The notes under the pieces are model-generated. The model made no database searches, was not told the DNA's origin, and saw nothing but the letters and a program-made list of their open reading frames with translations. A stretch of 14,334 bases of DNA from a bacterium (GTDB taxonomy: Bacteria > UBA6262 > WVXT01). How positions within the stretch are numbered: position 1 is the first letter of the stretch; each line of letters begins with the position of its first letter. Positions 8,357 through 14,334 of this stretch are shown in pieces. The stretch is from NCBI GenBank assembly GCA_035530055.1, contig DATKVN010000101.1:1-14334 (forward strand), written 5' to 3'. Both the position numbers and the translations under genes were made by a program.

Positions 8357-8363
8357 GGGAGGT
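8357..8363 (+). promoter_or_regulatory. Shine-Dalgarno fixing the start at 8369
   Basis: GGGAGGT lies 5 nt before the ATG at 8369. An earlier in-frame TTG at 8333 falls inside the terminator T tract, has no ribosome binding site and would add 12 implausible residues, so it is rejected. Confidence 0.88.
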
Positions 8364-8368
8364 CAGCG

Positions 8369-8797
8369 ATGAAAGAAGAAAAAAAGAAGAAAGAGATAAA
8401 GAATATGATAAGGGATTATAAGAGGTTGCTCAATTTGGGTGAGTACAGGATTACTTCCCGCTTTAAAACAACCCGTGAAGATAATGATTTGAGGGGATGT
8501 TACGCATTAGTCCATGTGGATAACGCCAATAGGAATATCTATCTCAGGTTTAGTATCTGGGATTCTATAAAGATGAACCGAAGGGGGCTCAGGAATCTGG
8601 TTCTTCACGAGCTTCTCCACAGTTTCTTCTGGGAATTGAGTGACTTATTCAGCGCTACCATAGATAAGTGTAAGATTACTCGTCGCCAGAAAGAGCTATT
8701 GAAGGATAAGTATGATAATATGGAAAATAGAAAAATTGGTCGACTGATGAAGATTATAATTAAATTAGAAAGACAAAGAGCAAAAAGATTAAATTAA
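8369..8797 (+). CDS. Small HELLH putative zinc metalloprotease-like protein
   Basis: Protein of 142 residues, very rich in lysine and arginine at both ends. The only recognisable motif is LVLHELLHSFF, giving the zinc-binding pattern HExxH at H80-H84 with E81 as potential catalytic base. The region before it (RGCYALVHVDNANRNIYLRFSIW, about 42-64) looks like paired beta strands, as in SprT-like or small phage/plasmid-type metallopeptidase folds. No third zinc ligand is obvious; candidates are E89, D92 and C101. There is no signal peptide, so it is cytoplasmic. It stands alone between the tRNA terminator and the trehalose promoter. I do not recognise a specific family, and whether it cleaves anything is unknown. 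Confidence 0.72.
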   Translation: MKEEKKKKEIKNMIRDYKRLLNLGEYRITSRFKTTREDNDLRGCYALVHVDNANRNIYLRFSIWDSIKMNRRGLRNLVLHELLHSFFWELSDLFSATIDKCKITRRQKELLKDKYDNMENRKIGRLMKIIIKLERQRAKRLN

Positions 8798-8810
8798 ACA
8801 GGCTTAAAAG

Positions 8811-8839
8811 TTGACAGGGGAATTCAATAAGTGTATAAT
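8811..8839 (+). promoter_or_regulatory. Perfect-consensus sigma70 promoter of the trehalose operon
   Basis: TTGACA (8811-8816), a 17-nt spacer and TATAAT (8834-8839): both hexamers and the spacing are exactly consensus. Transcription should start near 8846, giving a leader of about 53 nt before otsA. CTATC (8861-8865) and GATAG (8892-8896) could pair around the AAGGGG ribosome binding site, a weak hint only. Confidence 0.9.
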
Positions 8840-8898
8840 ACTTAGAAGATATAAGTCATTCTATCGCTGACCGCAGAAGTGAAAGGGGTAAGATAGTA

Positions 8899-10362
8899 AT
8901 GTGGAAGAAGAAGGACCTGGAGGAGACAATAAAGAACAAATTTGGCGGTTATGATTTTATTGTGGTTTCCAACAGGGAGCCATATGTTCATGAATATTCA
9001 GGGAAAAAGGTCAGATGCGTGAAGTCGATTGGAGGGCTCACTGCTGCCATGGACCCGATAATGCAGGCTTCTAAAGGCATTTGGGTTGCCCATGGGAGCG
9101 GTGATGCTGATAAGGATGTTGTAGATAAAGATAATAAAATTAAGGTTCCTCCTGAGGACCCGAAGTATAGTTTAAAGCGTATATGGATGACCAAGGAAGA
9201 GGAGAACGGTTTCTATTACGGCTATGCGAATCAAGTTCTTTGGCCATTATCCCACATTGCTTATCGCCAGCCAGTTTTTAATGCCTCCCATTGGGAGTAT
9301 TACCAGGAAGTCAACCAGAAGTTTGCCGAAGCTGTTCTCGAAGAGAAGAGAGATAATAAATTGTTCGTCTGGCTCCAGGATTACCATTTAAGTCTGTGTG
9401 CTAAGATTATAAAGGAGAAAAGCCCTGATGCAATTGTCTCTCTATTCTGGCATATTCCCTGGCCAAACCCAGAGGTATTCAGGATATGTCCCCAGAATAA
9501 GAAACTCCTGGAAGGGCTTTTAGCTAATGACCTTCTGGGGTTCCACCTTCGCTACCATTGCCTCAACTTTCTGGATACCGTAAGGCAGGAACTGGAAGCC
9601 AAAGTCAATCGTGAAGAGTCTTCCGTCACTTACAAAAATCACAAGACTTTAGTAAGGCCATTCCCCATCAGCATAGATGCCGAAGGTATCTCACGGATGG
9701 CTAATGCCAAAGAAGTGAAAGAGAAAATGAAAAGTCTTCCGGAAGAGATAGACCCTCCCTATGAAATTCTCTGCTTGAGTATAGACAGAGTTGACTATAC
9801 TAAGGGAATTTTAGAAAAAATTAGAGCAGTGGATAGATTTTTAGAGAAGTATCCTGAATACCAGGGACGGTTCGTCTTCCTTGAGTTGGGAGCACTTAGC
9901 CGATTGCACATCAAGACTTACAAGCAATTAATAGATGATATCGAGTCCCTGGCTGAAGAGGTGAATTGGAAATACCGTTCTGGCTACTGGTATCCAATTG
10001 TCATCATCAATCGCCGGATCGATTATACAACGCACCTTGCCTACTATCGCGCTTGCGACGTTTGCCTGGTGGGTTCTCTCCATGATGGAATGAACTTAGT
10101 TGCCAAAGAGTATAATATGGCTAATGTAGACCTTAAAGGAATGCTCGTTTTAAGCCAGTTTACAGGTGCGGCAAGAGAATTAAAAGATGCTGTCCTGATA
10201 AATCCTTTTGACACTGAAGGCGTTGCTGATGCGATTTTATCTGCAGTTAAAATGTCGGAGAAGGAGAGAAAAAGGCGAGTAAGAAAGATGCAAAAAGTCA
10301 TCCTGGAAAACAACATTTATAAATGGGCAGGGAAATTCATCCTCCAGTTAAGCGAACTATAA
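8899..10362 (+). CDS. otsA: Trehalose-6-phosphate synthase (GT20)
   Basis: Transfers glucose from a nucleotide sugar to glucose-6-phosphate, giving trehalose-6-phosphate, in the cytoplasm. It has 487 residues, normal for the family. Motifs follow OtsA order: SNREPY (24-29, with R26), GGLTAAMDP (45-53), VLWPLSH (113-119), LQDYHL (159-164, D161), WHIPWPNPE (184-192, H185), IDRVDYTKG (295-303, R297 and K302) and HDGMNLVAKEY (395-405, D396 and E404). Most OtsA have RDGMNL, so H395 in place of arginine is a mild oddity. GT20 also holds glucosylglycerol-phosphate synthase, but the otsB and treT neighbours favour trehalose. A 116-bp gap with an inverted repeat separates it from otsB. Confidence 0.88.
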   Translation: MWKKKDLEETIKNKFGGYDFIVVSNREPYVHEYSGKKVRCVKSIGGLTAAMDPIMQASKGIWVAHGSGDADKDVVDKDNKIKVPPEDPKYSLKRIWMTKEEENGFYYGYANQVLWPLSHIAYRQPVFNASHWEYYQEVNQKFAEAVLEEKRDNKLFVWLQDYHLSLCAKIIKEKSPDAIVSLFWHIPWPNPEVFRICPQNKKLLEGLLANDLLGFHLRYHCLNFLDTVRQELEAKVNREESSVTYKNHKTLVRPFPISIDAEGISRMANAKEVKEKMKSLPEEIDPPYEILCLSIDRVDYTKGILEKIRAVDRFLEKYPEYQGRFVFLELGALSRLHIKTYKQLIDDIESLAEEVNWKYRSGYWYPIVIINRRIDYTTHLAYYRACDVCLVGSLHDGMNLVAKEYNMANVDLKGMLVLSQFTGAARELKDAVLINPFDTEGVADAILSAVKMSEKERKRRVRKMQKVILENNIYKWAGKFILQLSEL

Positions 10363-10372
10363 AATAAAAATA

Positions 10373-10492
10373 GGGACAGCGACCATTTTTCTAAGAAAAA
10401 GGGTCAGACTCCGTTAGACCCCATTTTTCACTAGAGGGTGAAAAGAGGAGAAAAAGTAGACTCTCCTTTTTTAGAAAAATGGTCGCTGTCCC
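10373..10492. repeat. REPIN-like long inverted repeat between otsA and otsB
   Basis: A perfect 22-bp inverted repeat: the left arm (10373-10394) begins GGGACAGCGACC and the right arm (10471-10492) ends GGTCGCTGTCCC. Inside are hairpins GGGTC (10401-10405) / GACCC (10417-10421) and AGGAGA (10446-10451) / TCTCCT (10462-10467), the latter followed by a T run that could act as a weak terminator. The shape, about 120 bp with nested palindromes and a GGGACAG end, is that of repeats spread by RAYT/IS200-like transposases. No transposase is in the window. Confidence 0.82.
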
Positions 10493-10498
10493 CTTTAA

Positions 10499-10503
10499 AA
10501 GGA
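10499..10503 (+). promoter_or_regulatory. Likely otsB ribosome binding site
   Basis: AAGGA at 10499-10503 lies 8 nt before the in-frame GTG at 10512. The more upstream ATG at 10479 is inside the inverted-repeat arm and has no Shine-Dalgarno, only a T run before it. Confidence 0.6.
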
Positions 10504-10511
10504 TAAGTATC

Positions 10512-11318
10512 GTGCAACATGTTTTCAATGTTTGGCAAAACATTGAGAGGAGATTATGCTCGGCTAAGAGGATTCTCCTCCTTTTAGACTTCGATGGCAC
10601 ACTGACCCCAGTTGTCAAACGTCCCAGGGAGGCGGAGCTCTCTCCAGAGATGGAGGGAATTCTGAAATTTCTGACCAAAAAGAAGGAATTCGAGGTTGCC
10701 ATTATAAGTGGAAGGTCTATTTCTGACTTAAAGCAAAAAATTAAGATAAGGAACATAATTTACGTTGGGAATCATGGATTAGAAATAGAGAGGAAGGGGA
10801 AAAAATTTATCTATCCCCAGGCCTCAAAATCAATCCCCACTATGAAGGAACTAAAGAAAATTATGAAGGCAAAACTTGGTTCTATTAAAGGAACGATTGT
10901 AGAAGATAAGAGAGTAGGCTTAGTTGTCCATTATAGAATGGTAAAGAACTCTGACGTGCCAGAATTAAAGAGGACGGTGGGACAGGTTTTCAAGCCGTTT
11001 CTGGAAAAGGGGAAGATAAAAATCGGCCACGGGAAAAAAATGCTTGAGGCAAAACCTCCTATTATGTGGGATAAGGGCAAAGCGGCTTCTATGCTTCTCG
11101 ATTCTTTTAAGAGAGAAAAGCCCCTTTCATTCTATTTAGGAGATGATAAGACAGACGAAGACGCTTTCTCCGCGCTGGACGGAAGAGGGATTACCATTTT
11201 CGTGGGAAAGTCCAGGAGGTCGAAAGCGAAATTTTTTCTCAAGAATGTTGGTGAAGTGGAAATTTTCCTGAAGAGACTTTCTGCTTTAAAGGTAGGAAGG
11301 CACAAACCAAGTGCATAA
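10512..11318 (+). CDS. otsB: Trehalose-6-phosphate phosphatase (HAD-IIB)
   Basis: Removes the phosphate from trehalose-6-phosphate, completing the OtsAB route. HAD motifs are complete. Counted from the chosen GTG start they are: motif I LLDFDGT (24-30, with D26 and D28), motif II IISGRS (65-70), cap-region VGNHGLE (85-91) and EDKRVGLVVHYR (131-142), motif III lysine in WDKGKA (186-191), and motif IV GDDKTDED (210-217). The protein is 268 residues from GTG 10512. An ATG at 10479 would add 11 residues, the first of them encoded by the repeat arm, so it is less likely. The stop overlaps the next start by 8 nt, indicating coupling to the DUF5752-like gene. Confidence 0.9.
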   Translation: MQHVFNVWQNIERRLCSAKRILLLLDFDGTLTPVVKRPREAELSPEMEGILKFLTKKKEFEVAIISGRSISDLKQKIKIRNIIYVGNHGLEIERKGKKFIYPQASKSIPTMKELKKIMKAKLGSIKGTIVEDKRVGLVVHYRMVKNSDVPELKRTVGQVFKPFLEKGKIKIGHGKKMLEAKPPIMWDKGKAASMLLDSFKREKPLSFYLGDDKTDEDAFSALDGRGITIFVGKSRRSKAKFFLKNVGEVEIFLKRLSALKVGRHKPSA

Positions 11319-12012
11319 AAAAAAGCCCCGTCTGACTAAAACTAAACAGCCATTCCATTTCTATACCAGGCTTAATTTAATCGAGTTTACGGGTAAGAAA
11401 GCTACCAATTTACGCGAGCTGGTAGAGATAATGAAGGAAGTACCAGGCTCGGTTATCTACCACCATACTCACCACTACCTTCAACAACACCTTTATCTCT
11501 CACCCGAGCCTCCCAACGACTTTGCCTACTGGGTCACCTACATTCTTCGCGAGGAGGAACTGGGGGAAGAAATTGCCAGTATTGACCTCTGTGAATTTTC
11601 CACCATTCGCTCCTTAAGAGAAAAGATTATAGAGACCATTGAAGAGCATCTTGCCAGAAATCCAGGAACTTTGCGCACGGCACCTCCTGGGGCAGAATTC
11701 CATTTCTTTAAGACTATTACCTTTATTCTACCTACTCCTTATGTTGCTGAAAACCTTTTGGAGTTTTTGGAAGCTATCAGGAAAATTTCTATCCATTCAA
11801 TCTATTTCCATATGTTTGAGGCAAAACTCAGGTTAGAAAAAGGAGAAAACGATTTTTCTCGCTGGGTCGAAGATATGTTAGGAGAAAAAGAGCTTGCCAG
11901 CGATATTGCAAAATTTGACCCTTATACTTTTACTATGGAAGGTTTGCGTAGTGAACTCTGCAGACTAATCACCAAGCATATTCCTGGAGAAATAATCGAA
12001 TGTCAAGAATAA
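11311..12012 (+). CDS. DUF5752-like protein with two tandem domains
   Basis: Soluble protein of 233 residues and unknown function. It resembles what I remember as the DUF5752 family, which occurs beside trehalose/TreT genes. It is an internal duplication: residues 15-114 and 130-224 align. Both begin FHF(Y/F), then have (A)xNLxE(F/L)xE(A/I) with VIYHHTHHY (48-56) against SIYFHMFEA (163-171), then NDF..WV..(I/M)L.E.EL...IA..D (69-92 and 180-203). H52 and H167 correspond. The first copy carries an extra HHTHH cluster that could bind metal. No signal peptide or membrane segment is seen. It starts with GTG, overlapping otsB by 8 nt, and overlaps treT by 13 nt. That suggests a role tied to trehalose synthesis, but which role is unknown. 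Confidence 0.8.
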   Translation: MHKKKPRLTKTKQPFHFYTRLNLIEFTGKKATNLRELVEIMKEVPGSVIYHHTHHYLQQHLYLSPEPPNDFAYWVTYILREEELGEEIASIDLCEFSTIRSLREKIIETIEEHLARNPGTLRTAPPGAEFHFFKTITFILPTPYVAENLLEFLEAIRKISIHSIYFHMFEAKLRLEKGENDFSRWVEDMLGEKELASDIAKFDPYTFTMEGLRSELCRLITKHIPGEIIECQE

Positions 12013-13220
12013 GTGACTACGAACCAATTGTAGGGGTAGAAGTAATCAACGAATTAAAGATGCTTGCCCGGAAACTGAAGAATAAAGTTGTTCAGAATGT
12101 TAACTCTACTTCAGTGGGTGGGGGAGTAGCTGAGATTCTTGGCCGAATGGTTCCCCTCCTGCAAGATTTGGGGGTAGATGCCCGCTGGGATGTACTGAAA
12201 GGAGGAGAAAAGTACTTTCAGGTAACCAAGAAGTTCCATAATGCTCTTCATGGCACGAAAATGGAGATTACCGGTGATGACTACGAAATTTTTCTTGAAA
12301 CTACAAGGGCAAACATTGAACAGATGGAATTTTATGGCGATATTGTTTTCATTCACGACCCTCAGCCGGTAGCTTTAGTAGAAAAGAAAAAATACTTGAA
12401 GAGCAGGTGGATCTGGAGGTGCCATATCGATTTCACCTCTCCAGACCCCGAAATATGGAAGTTTCTTAAATCCTTTGTAGAGCAATACGATGCCTGTGTT
12501 TTTTCAGCGCCTACTTTCGCTCGCCCGTTGCCCATTAGGCAGTTTTTAATTTCTCCTTCCATCGACCCCTTAAGCGATAAGAATAGAGACTTATCCGAGG
12601 AAGAAATTAATAATGCGCTTGAGAGACTAAAGATAAATAGAGATAAGCCAATAATTACTCAGATTTCTCGTTTCGATTACCTTAAGGACCCTTTTGGGGT
12701 AATCGAAGCCTTTAACCTGGTTAAAAAGTATGTCGACTGCCGGCTGGTTTTGGCTGGAGGAGGTGCAATTGATGACCCTGAAGGACAAAAAGTCTTTCAG
12801 GAAGTAGTAGAGAAGGCAAGCAATGATCCAGATATCCTCGTTTTACTTCTCCCTCCGGCAAGCGACCTGGAAATCAATGCCTTACAAAGGGCATCTACAG
12901 TCATTCTCCAGAAGTCTCTTAGGGAAGGTTTTGGGCTTACAGTGGCTGAGGCTTTATGGAAGGCCAAGCCAGTGGTTGCTTCTGCAGTGGGGGGCATACC
13001 TTTACAAATTGCCCATAAGTATTCTGGCTTACTTTCCCATACAGTGCAAGGAACTGCCTATTGGATTAGGCAGCTCCTCCATAGTCCCGAGTATGCAACA
13101 AGGCTGGGTGAAAATGGGAAGGCACACATTAAGCAAAATTTCCTCCTTACCAGACACTTGAGAGATTATCTGCTCCTTTTCCTATCCTTAGAAGAAGAAG
13201 AGGACATAATTTATCTCTAA
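12000..13220 (+). CDS. treT: Trehalose synthase, TreT type (GT4)
   Basis: Predicted trehalose glycosyltransferring synthase, which joins NDP-glucose and free glucose in one reversible step with no phosphate intermediate. It has 406 residues, the family length. The N-terminal half has SDYEPIVG (5-12), VNSTSVGGGVAEIL (34-47), ARWDVLKG (61-68), FIHDPQP (117-123) and WRCHIDFTSPDP (139-150), all characteristic of TreT. The C-terminal GT4 domain has QISRFDYLKDP (221-231), LVLAGGG (249-255) and the EGFGLTVAE retaining-transferase motif (E309, E317). The ATG lies within the end of the preceding gene, with GGAGA about 9 nt upstream. It is the last gene of the cluster, and no strong terminator follows. 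Confidence 0.9.
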   Translation: MSRISDYEPIVGVEVINELKMLARKLKNKVVQNVNSTSVGGGVAEILGRMVPLLQDLGVDARWDVLKGGEKYFQVTKKFHNALHGTKMEITGDDYEIFLETTRANIEQMEFYGDIVFIHDPQPVALVEKKKYLKSRWIWRCHIDFTSPDPEIWKFLKSFVEQYDACVFSAPTFARPLPIRQFLISPSIDPLSDKNRDLSEEEINNALERLKINRDKPIITQISRFDYLKDPFGVIEAFNLVKKYVDCRLVLAGGGAIDDPEGQKVFQEVVEKASNDPDILVLLLPPASDLEINALQRASTVILQKSLREGFGLTVAEALWKAKPVVASAVGGIPLQIAHKYSGLLSHTVQGTAYWIRQLLHSPEYATRLGENGKAHIKQNFLLTRHLRDYLLLFLSLEEEEDIIYL

Positions 13221-13348
13221 ATTCTCTCGAACTGAATGCTCCTTTCCTAAAATATCTCTCCTCTTTTCCGTTTCTCTTCTAAGCCATCTTCTTGAATTCC
13301 CTGTTATTCCTATGGTTTAATATGGGAGAAACAGCACCCTCTTTAGAG

Positions 13349-13403
13349 GTTAACTTTTTGTTAAGTTTATGTTAAGTTTGTATTAAGTTTGTGTTAAAAA
13401 TGT
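13349..13403 (+). promoter_or_regulatory. Five 11-bp direct repeats, PhoB/OmpR-type operator
   Basis: Five head-to-tail units of exactly 11 bp: GTTAACTTTTT (13349), GTTAAGTTTAT (13360), GTTAAGTTTGT (13371), ATTAAGTTTGT (13382) and GTTAAAAATGT (13393). The TTAA core recurs once per helical turn, which is how PhoB/PhoP/OmpR-family response regulators bind in tandem. The array stops 2 bp before the -35 hexamer of the next promoter, the position of an activator. Which regulator binds is not visible here. Confidence 0.72.
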
Positions 13404-13405
13404 GG

Positions 13406-13434
13406 TTGACAAAATCAGGTTTCTGTAGTAACAT
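13406..13434 (+). promoter_or_regulatory. Promoter of the riboswitch-controlled gene
   Basis: TTGACA at 13406-13411 and, 17 nt on, TAACAT at 13429-13434 (4 of 6 matches). An overlapping CATAAT at 13432-13437 is a better hexamer but with a 20-nt spacer. The weak -10 fits a promoter needing the activator array just upstream. The leader would run about 45 nt before the riboswitch. The rest of 13221-13348 holds no gene that I can support. Confidence 0.6.
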
Positions 13435-13486
13435 AATGAAGGGAGCTTGATAAGAGTTGTTTTGACAACATAATAGGTAAGTTTAA

Positions 13487-13580
13487 ATTGTCCGATAAAG
13501 GCAAACCTCGAGAAATCGAGGGGCGCAAAACCTCGGATCTAAGGAGCCACCTCTATGATGGCCGGGTTGCCGAAGACAAT
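13487..13580 (+). ncRNA. Cyclic-di-GMP-I (GEMM) riboswitch
   Basis: The aptamer has every landmark of the class. P1 is ATTGTC (13487-13492) / GACAAT (13575-13580), a perfect 6 bp. The conserved strand GGCAAACC is at 13500-13507. P2 is CCTCGA-GAAA-TCGAGG (13506-13521) with the GAAA tetraloop, followed by GCAAA at 13525-13529. P3 holds a near-canonical 11-nt tetraloop receptor, TCTAAG (13538-13543) facing TATGA (13554-13558), capped by GAG-CCAC-CTC. The closing strand GGGTTGCCG is at 13564-13572. The guanine before GCAAACC that distinguishes c-di-GMP from cGAMP binders appears to be G (13500). It lies in the leader of an exported protein. The gene's best ribosome binding site and ATG fall inside P3. 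Confidence 0.93.
13541..13546 (+). promoter_or_regulatory. Shine-Dalgarno inside the riboswitch aptamer
   Basis: AAGGAG, 8 nt before ATG 13555. Its first three bases (AAG) belong to the tetraloop receptor, and its GAG pairs with CTC (13551-13553) in the P3 cap. Docking of the GAAA loop would therefore bury it. Confidence 0.6.
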
Positions 13581-14334
13581 AACAATAAAGAATATAATAT
13601 TGAGCCGAATAAGCAGGAAAATATGCTTGTTCGGCTCTATATTTATCATATTAACTATAGTTCCTTTAAAGACTATTGCATTTGCTGAGACTACTGACCA
13701 GACTGTTTTGGGAAATCTCCACATTGTCAATGACACCCTGTTTGGAAAATTCAATTATGGCAATGAGAACGTGGAAGGATTTCTGGAAGCTAAAGAGTCT
13801 TTCCCCGGAGGGATAAGCGGCTTTGTGATAGGGACAAATATTGGCTTGGGTTCTCCTGAGGCGAATTTTGGAAAAGGGAAAATAGGCTTAAAAGTATGCT
13901 TTACCAATGATAATCCGGTATTGGAGCGAAGCGCTCTTTTTAAAATAGGAGCCGAATGGCTTCCCCAATGGAATCTTGCCTCCACTCGCTTAAAAGCCAA
14001 ACTGGGCCTTAGAGGTGGTTACCTTTCAGTAACTACTACTACCGAACCGATAGACCCACCATATCCTTCTCAACTCCTCTATGGAGCCGAAAGTGGCCTC
14101 TCCATTTCCAAAGAGCTCAAAGGGATAACTTTTGAGACCGGTGCTACCGGATATGTAACCTACAGCTTCTATAATCAGAATAATCAAGTGGATAATTCCG
14201 GAATTAAGGTACAAGCGGGTAGCAGAATAGAGGTTCTCCCGGTCATATTAAAATTGGGATGGAAGGGAACTCTGATAAACTATAATCAAGACAAATACTT
14301 TTTCCTGGATACTATGAGAGAGGACAGCTACGAA
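13555..14334 (+). CDS. Exported, probably outer-membrane beta-barrel protein (partial)
   Basis: Open to the window edge for 260 codons, so the 3' end is missing. From ATG 13555, residues 1-24 are a basic leader (MMAGLPKTITIKN...SRISRK), followed by a hydrophobic run and a signal-peptidase site AFA/E at 44/45. The mature part alternates short beta-like strands rich in G, Y, F and N (LKAKLGLRGGYLSV, KVQAGSRIEVLPVILKLGW), which suggests an outer-membrane barrel. I recognise no family. An in-frame TAA at 13540 means translation cannot begin earlier. A second candidate start is TTG 13600, giving a 29-residue signal peptide of ordinary size but with no clear ribosome binding site. Expression is likely controlled by the 11-bp repeat operator and by c-di-GMP. 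Confidence 0.75.
   Translation, partial: MMAGLPKTITIKNIILSRISRKICLFGSIFIILTIVPLKTIAFAETTDQTVLGNLHIVNDTLFGKFNYGNENVEGFLEAKESFPGGISGFVIGTNIGLGSPEANFGKGKIGLKVCFTNDNPVLERSALFKIGAEWLPQWNLASTRLKAKLGLRGGYLSVTTTTEPIDPPYPSQLLYGAESGLSISKELKGITFETGATGYVTYSFYNQNNQVDNSGIKVQAGSRIEVLPVILKLGWKGTLINYNQDKYFFLDTMREDSYE
13602..13637 (+). promoter_or_regulatory. Strong hairpin just downstream of the riboswitch
   Basis: GAGCCGAATAAGCA (13602-13615) pairs with TGCTTGTTCGGCTC (13624-13637) over 14 bp with one T-G wobble, around loop GGAAAATA. The following TATATTTATC is a poor T tract, so it is not a clean terminator. It may be the expression platform, or a structure in the signal-peptide coding region. Confidence 0.6.

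Noticed and set aside
8333-8368. Upstream TTG extension of the HELLH gene
   Set aside because: It starts inside the terminator T tract without a Shine-Dalgarno, whereas ATG 8369 has GGGAGGT 5 nt upstream.
13292-13321. TTGAAT-18 nt-TTTAAT as an extra promoter after treT
   Set aside because: Possible but only moderate, with no supporting gene or leader of its own; the TTGACA at 13406 next to the repeat array explains the region better.
13349-13403. The TTAAGTTTGT array as a CRISPR or an origin iteron
   Set aside because: There are no unique spacers, the period is one helical turn, and no replication gene is nearby; a response-regulator operator fits better.
13488-13688. Plus-strand open frame of 66 codons at the riboswitch
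   Set aside because: It runs through the aptamer and ends in a frame different from the long signal-peptide-bearing frame; its composition is not protein-like.

Overview
The window reads as chromosome of a Gram-negative-type bacterium of moderate GC. The evidence is a lipoprotein, a GT-C glycosyltransferase paired with a PAP2 lipid phosphatase, an exported barrel-like protein, bacterial initiator tRNA, sigma70-type promoters and a cyclic-di-GMP riboswitch. Tight ATGA/GTGA gene overlaps, TreT, and many small palindromic repeats recall uncultured candidate phyla such as Omnitrophota or Aerophobota. That placement is a low-confidence impression from memory.

Layout. 1-503: rpmG (L33), tRNA-Trp, an odd GC-rich stretch bounded by two copies of the tRNA 3' end, and a strong terminator. 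The secE-nusG genes usually found after rpmG-tRNA-Trp are absent. 540-1520: a lipoprotein alpha/beta hydrolase, followed by a cloverleaf-like palindromic repeat. 1621-6251: a sigma70-type promoter and a compact four-gene operon (phosphohexomutase, glycerate kinase, GT39/ArnT-like glycosyltransferase, PAP2 phosphatase), each gene overlapping the next by 4 nt. 6292-7969: a three-way-junction palindrome, then enolase and an FtsB/DivIC-type division protein. 7971-8334: tRNA-Leu(UAA) with its own promoter, tandem hairpin modules, initiator tRNA-Met and a terminator. 8369-8797: a small HELLH protein. 8811-13220: a perfect-consensus promoter and a trehalose cluster (otsA, otsB, a DUF5752-like protein, treT) with a REPIN-like inverted repeat between otsA and otsB. 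13221-14334: a regulatory region and the start of an exported protein that runs off the window.

How the genes work together. The phosphohexomutase can supply glucose-1-phosphate for nucleotide sugars. Glycerate kinase of this type makes 2-phosphoglycerate, the substrate of the enolase encoded downstream. OtsA/OtsB and TreT are two separate trehalose routes in one transcription unit, with a two-domain protein of unknown function encoded between them.

The most unusual part is the right end. Five exact-period 11-bp direct repeats (a PhoB/OmpR-type operator pattern) sit directly upstream of a promoter. The leader then carries a clear c-di-GMP-I (GEMM) riboswitch. The best Shine-Dalgarno and ATG for the downstream exported protein lie inside the aptamer, on the two strands of its tetraloop receptor. 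Ligand-induced docking could therefore hide the translation start directly.
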